Assembly (NCBI RefSeq): GCF_900109855.1
Contig: NZ_FOBO01000013.1
Span: forward strand, 1-64,000
Source: Roseovarius tolerans
GTDB taxonomy: Bacteria; Pseudomonadota; Alphaproteobacteria; Rhodobacterales; Rhodobacteraceae
Length of the DNA stretch: 64,000 bases
Direction of reading: 5' to 3'
The notes under the pieces were generated by a model. That model made no database searches and was not told the DNA's origin. It saw only the letters and a list, made by a program, of their open reading frames with translations. This document shows positions 46,607 through 55,091 of the stretch, one piece after another (position 1 is the stretch's first letter; each line of letters opens with the position of its first letter). Both the position numbers and the translations under genes were made by a program.

Positions 46607-47740
46607 TTACATCTTGCAGTCCGCCGCATAGGCATCCGCGTGATCCTCGAGCGCCACGCCAATGATCTTGTTGGTGAACACGTCGCCCTCCTTGATCACC
46701 TCGCGCACATAGATGTCCTGCACCGGGTGGTGGTTGGGGCCAAAGGCGAAATCACCCCGCGTGCTGTCGAACTCCGCCGCTTCCAGCGCCGCTCGGAACG
46801 CATCCGCGTCCGAAACATCGGCCTTCTCCATCGCGGAAATCAGCAGGTTCGCGGTGTCGAACCCCTGGCTTGCGTAAAGCGAGGGCAGACGGTCATATTT
46901 GGCCTGAAAGCTCTCGACAAAGGCGGCATTGGTCGGATTGTCGATATCCTTCGACCATTGCGAAGTATTCACCACGCCAAGGGCTGCATCCCCCACGGCC
47001 TGCAGAATGCCCTGATCAAAGCTGAAGGCGGGACCAACCACCGGCAGATCGACGCCACTGTCGGCATATTGCTTTAGGAACGAAATCCCCATCCCGCCGG
47101 GCAGGAAGAAGAACACCGAGTCGGCCCCGCTCGCACGGACCTGCGCGATCTCGGCGGCGTAATCGGTCTGACCCAGTTGGGTATAGATCTCACCCGCCAG
47201 TTCGCCCTCATACATCCGCTTGTAACCGGTCAGGGCATCCTGCCCTGCCGGGTAGTTGGGGGCGAGGATGAAGCTGTTCTTGTAGCCCGCATCATTGGCA
47301 TAGGCCCCCGCCGCCTCGTGCAGGTTGTCGTTCTGCCACGCGACGTTGAAATAGTTCTGGTGGCAGCCCTTGCCCGCCAGCGCCGACGGCCCGGCATTGG
47401 GCGAGAGATAGAACTTGCCCTGCGCGACCGCCCCCGGCACCACCGCCATGGCGAGGTTCGACCAGATGATGCCCGTCAGCACATCGACCTTCTCGGCCTG
47501 GATCATCTTGTCCGACAATTGCACCGCGATATCGGGTTTACGCTGATCGTCCTCGATCACCACCTCGATGTCGTCACGGCCCGATTGCTCCACCGCCAGC
47601 ATGAAGCCGTCGCGCACGTCGATGCCGAGGCTCGCCCCGCCACCCGACAGCGTGGTGATCATGCCCACCTTGACCTCGGCCTGCGCGCCGATGGCGGCCA
47701 GCGACATGGCCCCGGCCATGGCGAATGTTCTGAATGTCAT
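46607..47740 (-). CDS. Branched-chain amino acid/amide-type ABC transporter substrate-binding protein
   Basis: A 377-residue periplasmic protein (Peripla_BP_6 fold). The signal peptide MTFRTFAMAGAMSLAAIGA ends at AQA, then VKVGMITTLSGGGASLGIDV. LAPNYPAGQDALTGYKRMYE and VFFFLPGGMGISFLKQY are typical of LivK/amide binders. The only cysteines are in GKGCHQNYF and the C-terminal ADCKM. No permease or ATPase gene is adjacent, so its transporter is elsewhere. The ligand is unknown. GGGAGACGGACAT precedes the ATG. Confidence 0.9.
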   Translation of the reverse strand: MTFRTFAMAGAMSLAAIGAQAEVKVGMITTLSGGGASLGIDVRDGFMLAVEQSGRDDIEVVIEDDQRKPDIAVQLSDKMIQAEKVDVLTGIIWSNLAMAVVPGAVAQGKFYLSPNAGPSALAGKGCHQNYFNVAWQNDNLHEAAGAYANDAGYKNSFILAPNYPAGQDALTGYKRMYEGELAGEIYTQLGQTDYAAEIAQVRASGADSVFFFLPGGMGISFLKQYADSGVDLPVVGPAFSFDQGILQAVGDAALGVVNTSQWSKDIDNPTNAAFVESFQAKYDRLPSLYASQGFDTANLLISAMEKADVSDADAFRAALEAAEFDSTRGDFAFGPNHHPVQDIYVREVIKEGDVFTNKIIGVALEDHADAYAADCKM

Positions 47741-47855
47741 ATGTCCGTCTCCCTGGATGCAGGCGGGTTGCACCCCGCCCGGTCTCTGCGCCCCTCATCG
47801 GGGCGTCACTCCTTGCATCCCACAGGTTTGGACAAAGGTCCAGATGTCAGCGGCG

Positions 47856-48350
47856 TCAGGATCCGCCAGCGCCAGGGCCGGACGGCACGAAACTCACGGT
47901 AAATCCACCCATTTCGTCGATTTCGACATGCACCACCTGCCGGGGCAGACGTACCACGGCACGCTGATCGGCCTGCCAAGGCTGATCAGTCAGTACACAC
48001 CCGGCCTCTTGGCCGCCAAAATCGGCCCTCGGGGGCACTTCCTGCATAAACCTCAGACCACGCACCACCGCGCCGCCGGCGATCTCGACAGAGCCTGTAT
48101 CAAGAACCTCCTTGGCCTTGCCCTTGGTCAGAACTGATTGTTGCTTGCTCTGGGCCCAGACCCCGCACACCATGGTGCGGCCTTGGTTTTCCTGCAAATC
48201 CACCGCAACGGTCAGTCCCCCGCCGCTGTCATAGCTGCCGCCCGACAGCACCGGATCGCTCCCAAGGCGGGCCACGGTCTGCGGTTCTGTCGAGACACTG
48301 CACGCGGTCAGGAAAACGCCTGAGGCAAGGACTATGGCGGTTCGCATCAT
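47856..48350 (-). CDS. Putative lipoprotein of unknown function
   Basis: A 164-residue protein starting MMRTAIVLASGVFLTACSVS, a signal peptide with lipobox LTAC, so it is lipid-anchored after cleavage before Cys17. The mature part is mainly beta-type (GGLTVAVDLQENQGRTMVCG and VEIAGGAVVRGLRFMQEV) with two further cysteines. The family is not recognised. GGAGG lies five bases before the first ATG. It stands between the binding protein and the sulfotransferases on the same strand. Confidence 0.75.
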   Translation of the reverse strand: MMRTAIVLASGVFLTACSVSTEPQTVARLGSDPVLSGGSYDSGGGLTVAVDLQENQGRTMVCGVWAQSKQQSVLTKGKAKEVLDTGSVEIAGGAVVRGLRFMQEVPPRADFGGQEAGCVLTDQPWQADQRAVVRLPRQVVHVEIDEMGGFTVSFVPSGPGAGGS

Positions 48351-48421
48351 GGTGGCCTCCAGAAGTTACAATGCATAGGCGTAGAGATATGCATCCCATG
48401 CGAAATTGCAAAGCAGCCCGT

Positions 48422-49291
48422 TCACGCCGCTCCAGCGAAACGCGCTGTCTCCTTCAGCATCTCGGGGTAGAATTTCTCCAGCGTGGGCAGGAACGCCTCG
48501 CGAATGCGGCCCACTTGCGCAGGCGTCAGATCATCGCGCCAGACCCCCGCCTGCCCCTTTGCAAAAAACGCCTTCATCTCTGACGGCTTCTCCGCAAACC
48601 CATGTTTTTCCTCGAATTTCTTCATAGACTCGAAATTCGTGGCTTTCACGGCGCGGGCCAGCTTGGGCTTGTCCACCGGCATGCGAAAGAATTGCTCAAT
48701 CAGCCCGCGCATCGCTTTTCCGGTATTGGCCAGCATATCCTCGTAGCGCAGCACATGGCGCGGCAGACCGGGGGCCGAGGTCCAGCTATTGACGTGATCG
48801 TCCCATCGGCCAAGCGGCTCGAATATGCCGGCCGCGGTGCCCGCCATGGAATCCGGGTTCATCATCCGGTCGATCGCGGTGTCCAGATCACAGGCCTGAT
48901 GCCGGGCAAAGGACGGGGCCAGATCGAACGGGTTGCGCATGATGTAGATCGCGGCCGCGGTCACCTCGGGCGGGATAAGATCGTAGTCCCCGACGCGCAT
49001 GGTCTGGCAATGGGTCTTGACGAAATGATGGTTCGGCTTCGACCCCGCGATCAGGCGCAACGCCTTGGGCCGCATCTTGAGCCACTCCTCGATCGTGGTG
49101 CCGGTATACTTCCCACCGGCGGCGGCATCGAAAAAGTCGCTTCGGACATCCCCGGTGGTGAAATCGCGCAGGTTGTTGAGGTCAGGCACCTGCCCCGGCG
49201 GCATGAAATAATGCGCCAGCAGGCTGCGCATCCACGTGTTGCCGGACTTGGGAAAAGAGGCCAGCCAGATAATTCGGCGCAGATCACTCAT
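48422..49291 (-). CDS. Sulfotransferase domain protein (second of a tandem pair)
   Basis: A 289-residue PAPS-dependent sulfotransferase (Sulfotransfer_1 type), cytoplasmic. The 5'-phosphosulfate loop is IIWLASFPKSGNTWMRSLLA. FVKTHCQTMRVGDYDLIP is a substrate-side segment, and AIYIMRNPFDLAPSFARHQA is the 3'-phosphate-binding region. VLRYEDMLANTGKAM and the C-terminal FFAKGQAGVWRDDL are conserved with the preceding gene. It overlaps that gene by four bases. The acceptor is not known. Capsule export genes occur about 6 kb away, so a polysaccharide acceptor is one option. Confidence 0.9.
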   Translation of the reverse strand: MSDLRRIIWLASFPKSGNTWMRSLLAHYFMPPGQVPDLNNLRDFTTGDVRSDFFDAAAGGKYTGTTIEEWLKMRPKALRLIAGSKPNHHFVKTHCQTMRVGDYDLIPPEVTAAAIYIMRNPFDLAPSFARHQACDLDTAIDRMMNPDSMAGTAAGIFEPLGRWDDHVNSWTSAPGLPRHVLRYEDMLANTGKAMRGLIEQFFRMPVDKPKLARAVKATNFESMKKFEEKHGFAEKPSEMKAFFAKGQAGVWRDDLTPAQVGRIREAFLPTLEKFYPEMLKETARFAGAA

Positions 49292-50121
49292 TCCAAATAT
49301 CCGTGTTGTTTCATGACCTTGCGATGCGTATGCTTCATCTTCTTGACAAGGCGCGGCTCAAGGTCGGTCTTCCATTGATCCTTTTGTCCCTTGGCGAAAA
49401 AGCGTTCGCTTTGCTGCGATTTCTCGACGAACCCCTGCTTTTTCTCCTGTTCCGACAGTTCCTTGAAGCTGGAGAAAAGAATCGCACGGTCCAGCCGCGC
49501 CTCGTCTACCGGCATGCCCAAATGCTCCACCACCTTGGTGAAACACGTCTTCGGATCAACCAGCATGTCCTCATAGCGCAGCACGAGAACGGGATAAGGC
49601 GATTTCCCGGTGGTCCAGCTGCGCACATGATCGGACCATGAGCGCATGAATTGCGTCACTGTCTCTGCATCCGGCGGGTTGGCGTTGTCCGGATGGCTGA
49701 CGGTATAGACCGCCTCTTCGTGGCTCATCCCGTAATGGCGCGCGTAGGACAGCACCATGTCGAGCGGGTTGCGCAGGATATAGATCGCAGAGCGCGTGAG
49801 TTCATCCGGAATAAGCGGCACGTCCCGTGCGACCACCCGCGCATTATGCGTTTTCACGAGGTTGATATCGGCGTTGTTCGCCACGATCCCGCGCAGCACG
49901 AGCGGGCGCAGATTCAGCATATCCTCGATATTCGCTGGATCAATTGGACTCTGCGCGACCATCCGATACATCTTGGTGATCGAGTCGCCAAGTGCTACGT
50001 GATAAGACTGGTTAATAGAGACGGGCTCTGTGGCGTTGGCAATATAGTTGGCCAGAAAAATCCGCGTCCAAGTATTTCCCGACTTGGGATAGGACGCCAT
50101 CCAGACGATACTTTTCTTCAT
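49288..50121 (-). CDS. Sulfotransferase domain protein (first of a tandem pair)
   Basis: A 277-residue paralog of the following gene. IVWMASYPKSGNTWTRIFLA is the PAPS 5'-loop, NLVKTHNARVVARDVPLI and SAIYILRNPLDMVLSYARHY the 3'-phosphate region. VLVLRYEDMLVDPKTCFTKV and FFAKGQKDQWKTDLEPRLVK complete the family pattern. The start MKKSIVWMAS at 50121 fits; upstream in-frame codons run into the porin terminator. The pair probably arose by duplication and may sulfate related acceptors. Confidence 0.9.
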   Translation of the reverse strand: MKKSIVWMASYPKSGNTWTRIFLANYIANATEPVSINQSYHVALGDSITKMYRMVAQSPIDPANIEDMLNLRPLVLRGIVANNADINLVKTHNARVVARDVPLIPDELTRSAIYILRNPLDMVLSYARHYGMSHEEAVYTVSHPDNANPPDAETVTQFMRSWSDHVRSWTTGKSPYPVLVLRYEDMLVDPKTCFTKVVEHLGMPVDEARLDRAILFSSFKELSEQEKKQGFVEKSQQSERFFAKGQKDQWKTDLEPRLVKKMKHTHRKVMKQHGYLE

Positions 50122-50172
50122 GCTCCGGGACGCCCGTCTTTTGCTGGGTAAATTTCCATGCGCACAAATAAA

Positions 50173-50202
50173 AGCGGCGGGGGGTAATGTCACCCCCCGC
50201 CG
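50173..50202 (-). terminator. Intrinsic terminator after the porin gene
   Basis: On the minus strand GCGGCGGGGGGT, loop gacatt, ACCCCCCGCCGC forms a perfect 12-base-pair hairpin followed by TTTTATTT, starting about 24 bases after the porin stop. Confidence 0.9.
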
Positions 50203-50225
50203 CCAATGTTTTCAGATCACGTGGA

Positions 50226-51344
50226 TCAGAAGCTCAGGTTGATCGCGGTTGCGACCACGTCGCCTTCGATCTTCCCACCAGTATTACCGTCGGTGGTTTC
50301 CTGATTGAAGTAGTACACGTCCCAGCTCACGCCAGCACCGAGGCTGCGCGACGCGGCCAGCTTGATGACGTCGTAGTCGCTGGAATCGACACCAGCACCG
50401 TTGTCGACTTCACCGAAATAGCCTTCGAGACCAACGGTCCAAGGGCCCGCGATGTCATATGCAACACCGACGCTCAGGCCCTCCTGATCACCAACGCCAC
50501 CAACAGCACCGTTGTCATTCTCAGCGTAACCCACACCGAAGGTGAAGCCGCTGACGCTGATCGCTGCACCAAGACCCCAAGTTTCGGGATCGGACACGCC
50601 CGCAACGTTAGAATCACCCGTGCCCCAACGGCCACCGAGGTCAATGTCAACGCCGTTGAACGACTGGCTGTAGCTCACACCAACGTCGAAGATGTCGGTG
50701 ATGTTAGCAGCCGAATTAAAGTCCACCGGCGCGTTGTTCGACGCGTTACCAGCGTTGCTGGGCGCGTAGGACACACCAAGGGTCAGGCCGTTGAAGGACG
50801 GCGTGAAGTAGGTGATGCGCTGCACATCGTTGTTGCCGCCAACTTCAGTGTAGGACGACAGAGCCGCCTGACGGAAGCCGCCCGAACCGGTGACCGGAAC
50901 GAAGGCCGAGGTCGAACGCGAGTTGATCGCCATGGAGCCAACCTGCGGCGCTGCAACCATCGAACGGTAGCCGGCCGAGTTCTCGGAGCCGAGGTCGATG
51001 CGGCCCAGCGTGTCGCTGGAGATGGTGACATACGATTCGTCGATGCCGTCTGTACCGCCGCCGCCGTTCAGTGCTTCCATCTGAACGTTGAAGCCGAAGG
51101 TCATGCCGTTGTCGAGCGTGACGGAGGGCGAGAAGATGATCTCGGAGTTTGTGAAGATGTTCACGCCATCATTGTCGACGCCAGGAAACAAAGCTTCATT
51201 AGCAGCATTGCGGTCGATGCTCGAGATACCGACGTGAGTGTTTGCGAAACCGCCCCAGTCCAGGTTCCATTCCTGGGCCGATGCCGGTGCGGCCATTGCG
51301 ACGCCGAGTGCAATCGCGCTGGTGCTCAGAATTTGCTTTTTCAA
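50226..51344 (-). CDS. Outer membrane porin
   Basis: A 372-residue porin with signal peptide (MKKQILSTSAIALGVAMAA, cleavage at ASAQ). The 16-strand barrel pattern of alphaproteobacterial trimeric porins follows: TNSEIIFSPSVTLDNGMTFG, FNVQMEALNGGGG, SYVTISSDTLGRIDLG, ITYFTPSFNGLTLGVSYAPS, and the last strand VVATAINLSF ending in the aromatic needed for outer-membrane sorting. The start is TTG at 51344, with GAGGAGGG seven bases upstream, an unusual start for an abundant protein. It is monocistronic with its own terminator. Confidence 0.9.
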   Translation of the reverse strand: MKKQILSTSAIALGVAMAAPASAQEWNLDWGGFANTHVGISSIDRNAANEALFPGVDNDGVNIFTNSEIIFSPSVTLDNGMTFGFNVQMEALNGGGGTDGIDESYVTISSDTLGRIDLGSENSAGYRSMVAAPQVGSMAINSRSTSAFVPVTGSGGFRQAALSSYTEVGGNNDVQRITYFTPSFNGLTLGVSYAPSNAGNASNNAPVDFNSAANITDIFDVGVSYSQSFNGVDIDLGGRWGTGDSNVAGVSDPETWGLGAAISVSGFTFGVGYAENDNGAVGGVGDQEGLSVGVAYDIAGPWTVGLEGYFGEVDNGAGVDSSDYDVIKLAASRSLGAGVSWDVYYFNQETTDGNTGGKIEGDVVATAINLSF

Positions 51345-51561
51345 GGGTGTCCCTCCTCATAAGCAGGTTTTTCGGATCCGCCGCACCAGTCATTGGACAC
51401 GGCTTGGGCTATGAAATGCGCCAAGAGGGCCCAAACTGTCAACGCAACCTCCCCCGCTCTCGGGCATCCTGCCGGAGATGTGACGTCAAAACCACACCCC
51501 CGTTGCACAGGCCCTGAATGCTCGATGTGCAGCGAATAAAGCGCGCCGCGCCATCCTTTTG

Positions 51562-52782
51562 TTATGAAACGATTTGGCCCGCGCGCGATGCCGCCCCGGC
51601 CGTTTGCCCCGAAAGCGGCGCGGCATGCGCCACGATTCTCTCTATTGCGTGGTCGAATTGCGACTCGGGCACCGTCAGCGCGACCCTGACCCAGCCGTCC
51701 AGCGTGGCCCCGAACGACGCCCCCGGCATCACCGCCACGCCGGTCCGCTCAAGCAGGTCGAAGGCGTAATCCGTGCCGCTCATTCCGGTGGCCGAGACGT
51801 CGATCATCGCGAACATCCCCGCCTCGGGGCGATTCACCCGCAACCCGGTTGCCCGCTCCAGCCGGTCCGCCAGCCGCGCCGCGCGTGCCGCGAATCGCGC
51901 CCGCATGCCAGGAGCCACCTCCGATCCGGCGCGGATCGCCTCTTCGGTCATGTCCGCCAGAAACGGCTGATTCCCGAACAGCATCACCTCCGAGAGCGGC
52001 AGCAGCGCCTCGGTGAAGGCCTCCGGCCCGACGCACCAGCCGCTGCGAAACCCCGGCGCGGCGTGGCTCTTGGAAATCGACGAAACCGCGATCACCCGAT
52101 CCGCCAGATCGGGGTCGGCAAGCGGAGAGGTGAAGTGCGCGCCGTCGAACACCATTTCCTCATAGACCTCGTCAGAGATGATCCACAGGTCATGCGCCCG
52201 CGCGACCGCACCAATTGCGGCGATATCCCCGGCGGTCAGAATCGCGCCGGTGGGGTTGTGCGGGGTGGTCAGCAGAAGCGCCCGCGATTTCGGCGTGACC
52301 CGCGCGGCCAGATCCTCCGCCGCCATGCGAAAGCCGCGTTCGGGGCGCAGCGGCACGGGCACCATCGTGGCCCCGGTCGAGCGAATGACGCCTTCGTAGG
52401 TTGCATACATCGGATCGCCCACCAGCACCTCGTCGCCCGCCTCGGCCAGCGCGCACATCACGGCATAGAGCGCGGTCTGCGTGCCGGGAAAGCACATCAC
52501 CTGATCGGGGCCAAAGGTACGGCCCCGCGTCGCGGAATACCGCTCGGCCAACGCGCGGCGTAGCCCGATCTCGCCGCGCCCGTCGGAATAGCCGGTGCGC
52601 CCGGCGCGCATCGCGCGGGTCGCGGCCTCGGTCAGGCTGTCGGGCGCGGGCACATCCGGCTCGCCGATTGTCAGGCGGATGACGTCGCGCCCCGCCGCCG
52701 CCATTTCCGCGGCGCGGAAATGCAACGCCCATTTCGCCCCGCCCTGCCCCGCAAGCCGCTCCGTGACCGTCGAAAACCGCAT
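51562..52782 (-). CDS. Pyridoxal phosphate-dependent aminotransferase, class I/II
   Basis: A 406-residue fold-type I aminotransferase of the aspartate/tyrosine group. RLTIGEPDVPAPDSL, YSDGRGEIGLRRALAERY, LLLTTPHNPTGAILT, LWIISDEVYEEMVFDG and the PLP-lysine motif SSISKSHAAPGFRSGW are all in order. The ATG at 52782 fits the family N-terminus. The substrate is unknown. The gene is divergent from a LysR regulator across 163 bases, the classical layout for LysR control. Confidence 0.9.
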   Translation of the reverse strand: MRFSTVTERLAGQGGAKWALHFRAAEMAAAGRDVIRLTIGEPDVPAPDSLTEAATRAMRAGRTGYSDGRGEIGLRRALAERYSATRGRTFGPDQVMCFPGTQTALYAVMCALAEAGDEVLVGDPMYATYEGVIRSTGATMVPVPLRPERGFRMAAEDLAARVTPKSRALLLTTPHNPTGAILTAGDIAAIGAVARAHDLWIISDEVYEEMVFDGAHFTSPLADPDLADRVIAVSSISKSHAAPGFRSGWCVGPEAFTEALLPLSEVMLFGNQPFLADMTEEAIRAGSEVAPGMRARFAARAARLADRLERATGLRVNRPEAGMFAMIDVSATGMSGTDYAFDLLERTGVAVMPGASFGATLDGWVRVALTVPESQFDHAIERIVAHAAPLSGQTAGAASRAGQIVS

Positions 52783-52945
52783 GGCTTGCCCCTTTTTCCT
52801 ATCGTCTGCGCCGCGGGCAACTTGGCGCGCGCCATCCCCCGCCGCAAGCCGAAAGACCGGCGCGCACGGGCATGGACTTTCGTGCGCGCAGGGCACAGAC
52901 TTCAACCAGAATGACGCTACCCCCGCGAAATCAAGGCAGGTTGAA

Positions 52946-53833
52946 ATGTCCATCAAGATCGAGATGCTCCGCTGCTTTCGCACCGTGGCCGACCATGGCA
53001 GCCTCGCCGAGGCCGCCGCCGTGCTCGGGCGCACGCCCTCGGCGGTGTCGATGATGCTCAAGCAGTTCGAGGATCATATCGGCGCGCCGCTCTTCGAGAC
53101 CGCGCGCAAATCGCGCCTCACCCCGCTTGGCGATCTGGTCCTGCACGAGGCCGGGCGCGGGCTGTCGCATTTCGACCGGACGCTGGCGGCCATCGAGGGA
53201 CTGTCGCGCGCCGAGCGCGGCCATGTGCGACTCGCGGTCACACCCTCGGCGGCACAGGTGATCATGCCGCCGGTGCTGGAGCGGTTCCTGCGCGAGCGCC
53301 CCGGCGTGCGGATCGACCTCACCGACAGCGATTCCGCCACCGTGCAGCAGGAACTCATGGCCGAACGCGCCGATATCGGGCTGGCCAGCCTGCCGCCGAT
53401 GCCGGGGCTGGAGCGTGATCTGCTGCTGACCGACGCGTTCGGTCTGGTCTGCCGCGCCGACGACCCGCTGGTCGAAACATGGCCCGCAGAGGGCTGGACC
53501 GCACTCGGGGGCGCACCGTTCATCGCCAACGGGCTCTGCCAGTATATTTCCGACCCCGACTTTGCGCCGGTCCTCTCCGCCGCGCCGCTGATGGTGCGCA
53601 ACACCGCCTCGATCCTGAGCCTGGTGCGGGCGGGCGTCGGCGTGACGGTGCTGCCGGAACTCACCGTGCTGCCGGGCTATCGCGATCTGGCCTTTCTGCC
53701 CCTGCCGGGCCCGGGCGCAAGGCGCGAATTGTGGATGGCGACACAGCCCGCGCAGCTGATGACCCCCGCCGCCCTTGTGCTGGCCGAGGCGATCCGCAAC
53801 GCCCATCCCGCCACCGCGCGCCGCGACGCCTGA
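52946..53833 (+). CDS. LysR family transcriptional regulator
   Basis: A 295-residue LysR protein. The N-terminal winged helix reads IEMLRCFRTVADHGSLAEAA and LGRTPSAVSMMLKQFEDHIG, then LFETARKSRLTPLGDLVL. A substrate-binding type effector domain follows (GHVRLAVTPSAAQVIMPPVL, RNTASILSLVRAGVGVTVLP). The ATG at 52946 is the family start. It probably controls the divergent aminotransferase gene. Confidence 0.92.
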   Translation: MSIKIEMLRCFRTVADHGSLAEAAAVLGRTPSAVSMMLKQFEDHIGAPLFETARKSRLTPLGDLVLHEAGRGLSHFDRTLAAIEGLSRAERGHVRLAVTPSAAQVIMPPVLERFLRERPGVRIDLTDSDSATVQQELMAERADIGLASLPPMPGLERDLLLTDAFGLVCRADDPLVETWPAEGWTALGGAPFIANGLCQYISDPDFAPVLSAAPLMVRNTASILSLVRAGVGVTVLPELTVLPGYRDLAFLPLPGPGARRELWMATQPAQLMTPAALVLAEAIRNAHPATARRDA

Positions 53834-53956
53834 CAGGTTGTAGCCGGATTGTGAACTGGCCGTGGGGCACATGCGTGCTACATTGTCGCATAGAAGGGTG
53901 CGACGGGGTCGGGCCCCTCCCGGCCCGCGCGCGCCGCGATGAAAGGGAGGCCAAGC

Positions 53957-54820
53957 ATGACACGAACCATCGGAAACCCCCTCAGCTGGATGGCGGATGC
54001 CGCCTTTGGCGCGGGCCGACACGCCGGTGCAGCCACTGACGCGCTGCGCGGCACGGTCAGCGCCCCACCGCAGGTGCGTCGCCTTACCCTCGAAGATCTG
54101 AAATCTGCCCTGCGCAAGGGGCTGGACGATTTCACATCGCTGCGCAGCGACGTCATCTTCCTGATCGCGATCTACCCGATTCTCGGAATCGCACTGTCGC
54201 TGGTTGCCTTTCACATGGCGCGCCTGCCGATGCTCTTTCCACTGGCGGCCGGGTTCACGCTATTGGGGCCGATGGTCGCCACCGGCCTCTACGAGATGAG
54301 CCGCCAGCGCGAGGCGACCGGACAGGCCGGCTGGGGCGCGGCATTTTCGGTGATGACCGCCCCGGTGATCGTGCCGGTGCTGGTCCTGGGGATGGTGCTG
54401 ATGGGCATCTTCATCGCCTGGATGTTCGCCGCGAGCGTGATCTACAACGCCACGCTCGGGCCGCAGCCGCCTGCCTCGGTCGGCGGCTTTCTCGGCGATG
54501 TGCTGACCACCGCACCGGGCTGGACGATGATGGTGCTGGGCGTGGGCGTGGGGTTCGTGTTTGCCGGGGCGGTGCTGGTGCTCAGCATGATCTCGTTTCC
54601 GATGCTGATCGACCGGCGCGCCGGTGTCACGGTGGCCGTGCTTACCTCGGTGAAGGTGGCGCGGGAAAACCCGCGCATCGTGGCTATCTGGGGGCTTCTG
54701 GTGGCCGTGGTGATGGTGCTCGGCACCCTGCCCGCCTTTCTGGGCCTGGTGATCGTGCTGCCGGTTCTGGGCCATGCGACCTGGCATCTCTATCGCGCGG
54801 CGGTGCCGGGAGAGGCGTGA
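53957..54820 (+). CDS. DUF2189 domain integral membrane protein
   Basis: A 287-residue inner-membrane protein with about six helices. RRLTLEDLKSALRKGLDDF precedes the first helix. IYPILGIALSLVAF, FPLAAGFTLLGPMVATGLYE and the following MSRQRE motif mark the DUF2189 family, whose function is unknown. AAAGGGAGG lies before the ATG at 53957. An ATG six codons upstream is possible but has no better site. Repeat copy C follows the stop. Confidence 0.85.
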   Translation: MTRTIGNPLSWMADAAFGAGRHAGAATDALRGTVSAPPQVRRLTLEDLKSALRKGLDDFTSLRSDVIFLIAIYPILGIALSLVAFHMARLPMLFPLAAGFTLLGPMVATGLYEMSRQREATGQAGWGAAFSVMTAPVIVPVLVLGMVLMGIFIAWMFAASVIYNATLGPQPPASVGGFLGDVLTTAPGWTMMVLGVGVGFVFAGAVLVLSMISFPMLIDRRAGVTVAVLTSVKVARENPRIVAIWGLLVAVVMVLGTLPAFLGLVIVLPVLGHATWHLYRAAVPGEA

Positions 54821-54848
54821 CGCAAGAGGGTCTACCGAGGTTGAGAAT

Positions 54849-55068
54849 GGGCTGAAGCGGACATGGCACCCCGCCAAAAGGTGCCGCGTGATCGCAGGGC
54901 CGGGGACTGGCGAAGCAACGGTCGTGGTGGGTGCTTTATCCCAGCCAAGTCATTCTGAACTCAACACGTTGCGCGCCCTATCAAATCGCCAGGCCGCGGG
55001 ACGGCCCGGCGATCGCGCGGCACCTTCGGTGCGTTTCGCGCGGGTGGTGCGAAGGTCAGCTCAAGACC
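54849..55068 (+). repeat. Dispersed MITE-like intergenic repeat, copy C
   Basis: An element of 220 bases, almost identical to copy B across its left half (gctgaagcggacatggcacc, ccgccaaaaggtgccgcgtg, atcgcagggccggggactgg) and to copies A and B across its right half (atcgccaggccgcgggacgg, gcgatcgcgcggcacc, ttcggtgcgtttcgcgcggg). The right end, gtgcgaaggtcagctcaag, is a decayed inverted copy of the left end. It lies between the convergent DUF2189 and kpsC genes. Confidence 0.87.
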
Positions 55069-55091
55069 AATAGCCCCCCTCTTTGAGCCAT

